From assembly GCF_035818635.1 (NCBI RefSeq), contig NZ_JAYLLH010000018.1:24890-88889 (forward strand): 64,000 nucleotides of DNA, in the 5' to 3' direction. Both the position numbers and the translations under genes were made by a program. Position 1 is the first letter of the stretch, and every line of letters starts with the position of its first letter. The notes beneath the pieces were generated by a model, which worked only from the letters and a program-made list of their open reading frames with translations, was not told the DNA's origin and did no database searches. Origin of the DNA: Mesobacterium_A hydrothermale (GTDB taxonomy: Bacteria; Pseudomonadota; Alphaproteobacteria; Rhodobacterales; Rhodobacteraceae). This document shows positions 61,794-64,000 of this stretch, in pieces.

Positions 61794-62804
61794 GTGTTGC
61801 GGATTCTCGTCATTCTTGTGCTTGTCGCGGGTGTCGGCGGTTGCGCCCCGCGCGGCGCGCTGCATTTCCTGCCGGGGGCAGAGGTCGAGGGCGCGGCGAT
61901 CCAGCGGGTCTTTGTCGCGACGAATCGCAACCTTGCCCAGCCGGACGATCCGCGTATCGTCGCGCAAAGCTTCGGGGCCACGCGCGATCCGGCGCTGCAT
62001 TACGCGCGGCTCGATATCTCGATCCCGCCGACCCATGCCGAGGGCCAGATCGAATGGCCCGGCGCGGCCAATGTCGACCCTGCGAAGCATTTCGTGGTGA
62101 CCGACAGCACCCGGCTGGCCAGCCAGCGCGACTTTCTGCGCGCGATCGACGCCGCCCTGCCCACGGGCAGCAAAGAGGTGGTGGTGTTCGTGCATGGCTA
62201 TAACGTCAACAACGCCGAGGCGGTCTATCGCCTTGCCCAGATCGGTCACGATTTCCGGGCCCGCGCGCCGGTGGTGGCCTATTCCTGGCCCTCGGCGGGC
62301 AGCCCGCGCGGCTATGTCTATGACCGGGACAGCGTCATCTTTTCGCGCGACGGGCTGGAAACCTTCCTGACCGACCTGACGGCGGGGGGTAAACGCCGCG
62401 TCCTGCTGGTGGGACATTCCATGGGCACACAGCTGGTGATGGAAGTGTTGCGCCAGATCTCGATCAGCGGCGACAAATCCGTGTTGCGGCGGTTGAACGG
62501 CGTGGCGCTGATTTCGCCCGATATCGACGAAGACGTGTTCCGTCGGCAAGCCGCGCGGATTTCGCCCTTTCCCGAACCCTTCCTGCTGGCGGTGTCACAG
62601 GACGACCTGTTCCTCAATATCTCGGCCTGGATGACCGGCAAACCGACACGGCTGGGCAGCATCGGGACCCGTGACGCGCTGTCGGACCTGCCGGTGCAGG
62701 TCGTCGATCTGTCCGGCCTGGAAGGGGGGGATCGCGGCGGTCAAAGCACCGCGTTCACGGCACCCGCCGCGATTGAACGCCTGCGGAGCCTGGCAGGGCG
62801 CTGA
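61794..62804 (+). CDS. Alpha/beta hydrolase of the DUF900 family, probable lipoprotein
   Basis: A 336-aa protein if started at GTG 61794, which gives a lipoprotein signal (LVAGVGGC lipobox, Cys at about residue 18). The hydrolase part shows VVVFVHGYNVNNAEAVYRLA (oxyanion region), VAYSWPSAGSPRGYVYD, and the nucleophile elbow LLVGHSMGTQLV with Ser in GHSMG. The family has no established substrate. The frame is open further upstream to 61665, so the start is uncertain. No strong ribosome site was found. Confidence 0.82.
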   Translation: MLRILVILVLVAGVGGCAPRGALHFLPGAEVEGAAIQRVFVATNRNLAQPDDPRIVAQSFGATRDPALHYARLDISIPPTHAEGQIEWPGAANVDPAKHFVVTDSTRLASQRDFLRAIDAALPTGSKEVVVFVHGYNVNNAEAVYRLAQIGHDFRARAPVVAYSWPSAGSPRGYVYDRDSVIFSRDGLETFLTDLTAGGKRRVLLVGHSMGTQLVMEVLRQISISGDKSVLRRLNGVALISPDIDEDVFRRQAARISPFPEPFLLAVSQDDLFLNISAWMTGKPTRLGSIGTRDALSDLPVQVVDLSGLEGGDRGGQSTAFTAPAAIERLRSLAGR

Positions 62805-62833
62805 GTTGCGCGCCCCGCCGCTGTTGTCCGAAC

Positions 62834-63727
62834 TTAGCCGGCGACCGACGCCGCGCAGATCGCATCGATGGTCTTGGCCAGTTCGGCGTCGAACTCCGCA
62901 TCCGACTGCTGCGCCGACAGGCCTTCGGTCAGCGCGCGGCTGAAGCTGGCGATCATGCCGGTGTTCTGCGACAGCATTTCGTTTGCTGCGTCCAGGGCAT
63001 ACCCGCCCGACAGCGCCACGACGCGCATGACGCCCGGGTGATCGATCAGCGGCTTGTAGAAGTTCGCCTCGGACGGCAGCGACAGTTTCAGCATGACCTG
63101 AACGCCGGGCGCGAGCGCATCAAGCTGGGCGGTGATTTCATCGCGCAGGATCGCCTCAGCCTCTGCCTTGTCGGCGATGGTGATCGTGACCTCGGGTTCG
63201 ATGATCGGCATCAGCCCGTGGCCCAGGATCTGCTTGCCGATCTCGAACTGCTGCGCCACGACCGCCTTGATGCCGTCGGCGTTGGCGGCGGAAATGACCG
63301 AGCGCATCTTGGTGCCGAAAATGCCCTTTCCGACAGCGCGCGACTGCAGCGCGTCGAGATCGGGCATCGGCTTCATCAACTGGCAGCCGTTTTCTTCGGC
63401 GGCAAGACCCTTGTCGACCTTCAGGAACGGCACCACCTGGCGGTTTTCCCACAGGTATTGCGCGGTCGGGATACCGTCGATCGCGCCGTCCATGGTGCGT
63501 TCGAACAGAATCGCGCCGATGACCTTTGCGCCGGTAAAGGCAGGGGACTTGATGATCCGCGCGCGCATGTCGTGGATCAGGCAATACATCTCTTCTTCGG
63601 TGCTGTAGGCCTCTTCGTCGATGCCGTAGAGCTTCAGCGCCTTGGGGGTCGAGCCGCCCGACTGGTCCAGCGCGGCGATGAAGCCGGGCTTGTCGGACAT
63701 TTGCTGTGTCATCTGTTCATGTGCCAT
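62834..63727 (-). CDS. Fructose-bisphosphate aldolase, class I
   Basis: A 297-aa class I (Schiff-base) aldolase of the short bacterial type. Typical parts are PGFIAALDQSGGSTPKALKL, GAILFERTMDGAIDGIPTAQ, VVPFLKVDKGLA (active-site Lys region), GHGLMPIIEPEV and VMLKLSLPSEANFY. It splits fructose 1,6-bisphosphate in glycolysis or runs in reverse in gluconeogenesis. The ATG at 63727 is chosen over the longer upstream frame, which is Ala/Pro-rich and off-family. Confidence 0.93.
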   Translation of the reverse strand: MAHEQMTQQMSDKPGFIAALDQSGGSTPKALKLYGIDEEAYSTEEEMYCLIHDMRARIIKSPAFTGAKVIGAILFERTMDGAIDGIPTAQYLWENRQVVPFLKVDKGLAAEENGCQLMKPMPDLDALQSRAVGKGIFGTKMRSVISAANADGIKAVVAQQFEIGKQILGHGLMPIIEPEVTITIADKAEAEAILRDEITAQLDALAPGVQVMLKLSLPSEANFYKPLIDHPGVMRVVALSGGYALDAANEMLSQNTGMIASFSRALTEGLSAQQSDAEFDAELAKTIDAICAASVAG

Positions 63728-63923
63728 GAGAAGTCGCCTGTTCTGGAATGCCGTGTTCCGCGGCGGGGCCGCGGCTGGCGCAGCCATAGGCGGCTGCTAC
63801 ACGACAGGCAAAGGGGGTTGCGCTAACGGACGCGTCGAAACGCCGCGATGTTGCGCAGTTGCCTGATTTTTGTGACAGGGATGTGGCGACGACCGCGGCG
63901 GGGCGGTTTTGCGGGGGGGGGAA
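63728..63923. other. Region upstream of the aldolase gene
   Basis: About 190 bases that should hold the aldolase promoter. No gene, operator or terminator was recognised. Sequence quality falls toward the right end, where G runs begin near 63913. Confidence 0.4.

Positions 63924-64000
<77 letters not shown>

Overview
This 64 kb window is chromosomal DNA from a GC-rich alphaproteobacterium. It most likely comes from the order Rhodobacterales (Rhodobacter/Roseobacter group). The main reasons are an ALAS-type hemA carrying an FNR-type box, a complete RcGTA-type gene transfer agent cluster, a monomeric NADP-isocitrate dehydrogenase, a PDH E1-beta with its own lipoyl domain, and genes packed with four-base ATGA stop/start overlaps. 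No rRNA, tRNA, CRISPR array, insertion sequence or integrase was recognised. The genus cannot be fixed from sequence alone.

Layout. Bases 1-3210 hold a leftward tryptophan block (trpG-trpD-ung-trpC-moaC) with a uracil-DNA glycosylase inside it. Bases 3367-7152 carry a polysaccharide-deacetylase-like exported protein, a small membrane protein and an M20 dipeptidase. Bases 7548-11424 carry hemA, a RodZ-like protein and ispG. Bases 11507-14108 are a leftward envelope redox/proteolysis group (M48-TPR protease, DsbA-like protein, CxxC protein). Bases 14169-21451 carry an aminotransferase, a cell-wall amidase, PBP1A, prfB and a DUF2189 protein. Bases 21626-23914 hold an XRE regulator, a Rieske oxygenase of the quaternary-ammonium type and a 70-aa protein. 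Bases 24491-27069 are ilvB-ilvH with a leader peptide and attenuator. Bases 27551-31804 carry a cache-domain two-component system and the pobA pair. Bases 32285-37323 carry icd, a GlxA-type regulator and class II DAHP synthase. A poorly coding stretch with gene remnants (37383-38382) precedes a PAS protein, yicC, gmk and a gamma-carbonic anhydrase.

Bases 41809-55782 are a continuous rightward gene transfer agent structural cluster (g1 to g15), tightly overlapped and intact as read, followed by a small GTA-linked gene, a DksA/TraR zinc-finger gene, cysE, the PDH complex genes (leftward), an ftsB-like gene, a DUF900 lipoprotein hydrolase and a class I aldolase. The window ends in 77 consecutive G residues, which looks like a sequencing or assembly artefact.

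Three non-coding signals stand out. First, a dispersed element occurs eight times after gene ends. Each copy has one or more GC-rich hairpins, usually with 3-base loops, then a conserved tail with a GTATTT-like core. All eight copies have the same polarity relative to the gene before them, and the second hairpin changes on both arms between copies. Second, there is a classical ribosome-mediated attenuator before ilvB, with leader MLELVVIVGSWRMGR. Third, a multi-stem structured segment lies between the GTA capsid gene and g6. The dispersed element is the best candidate for something undescribed.
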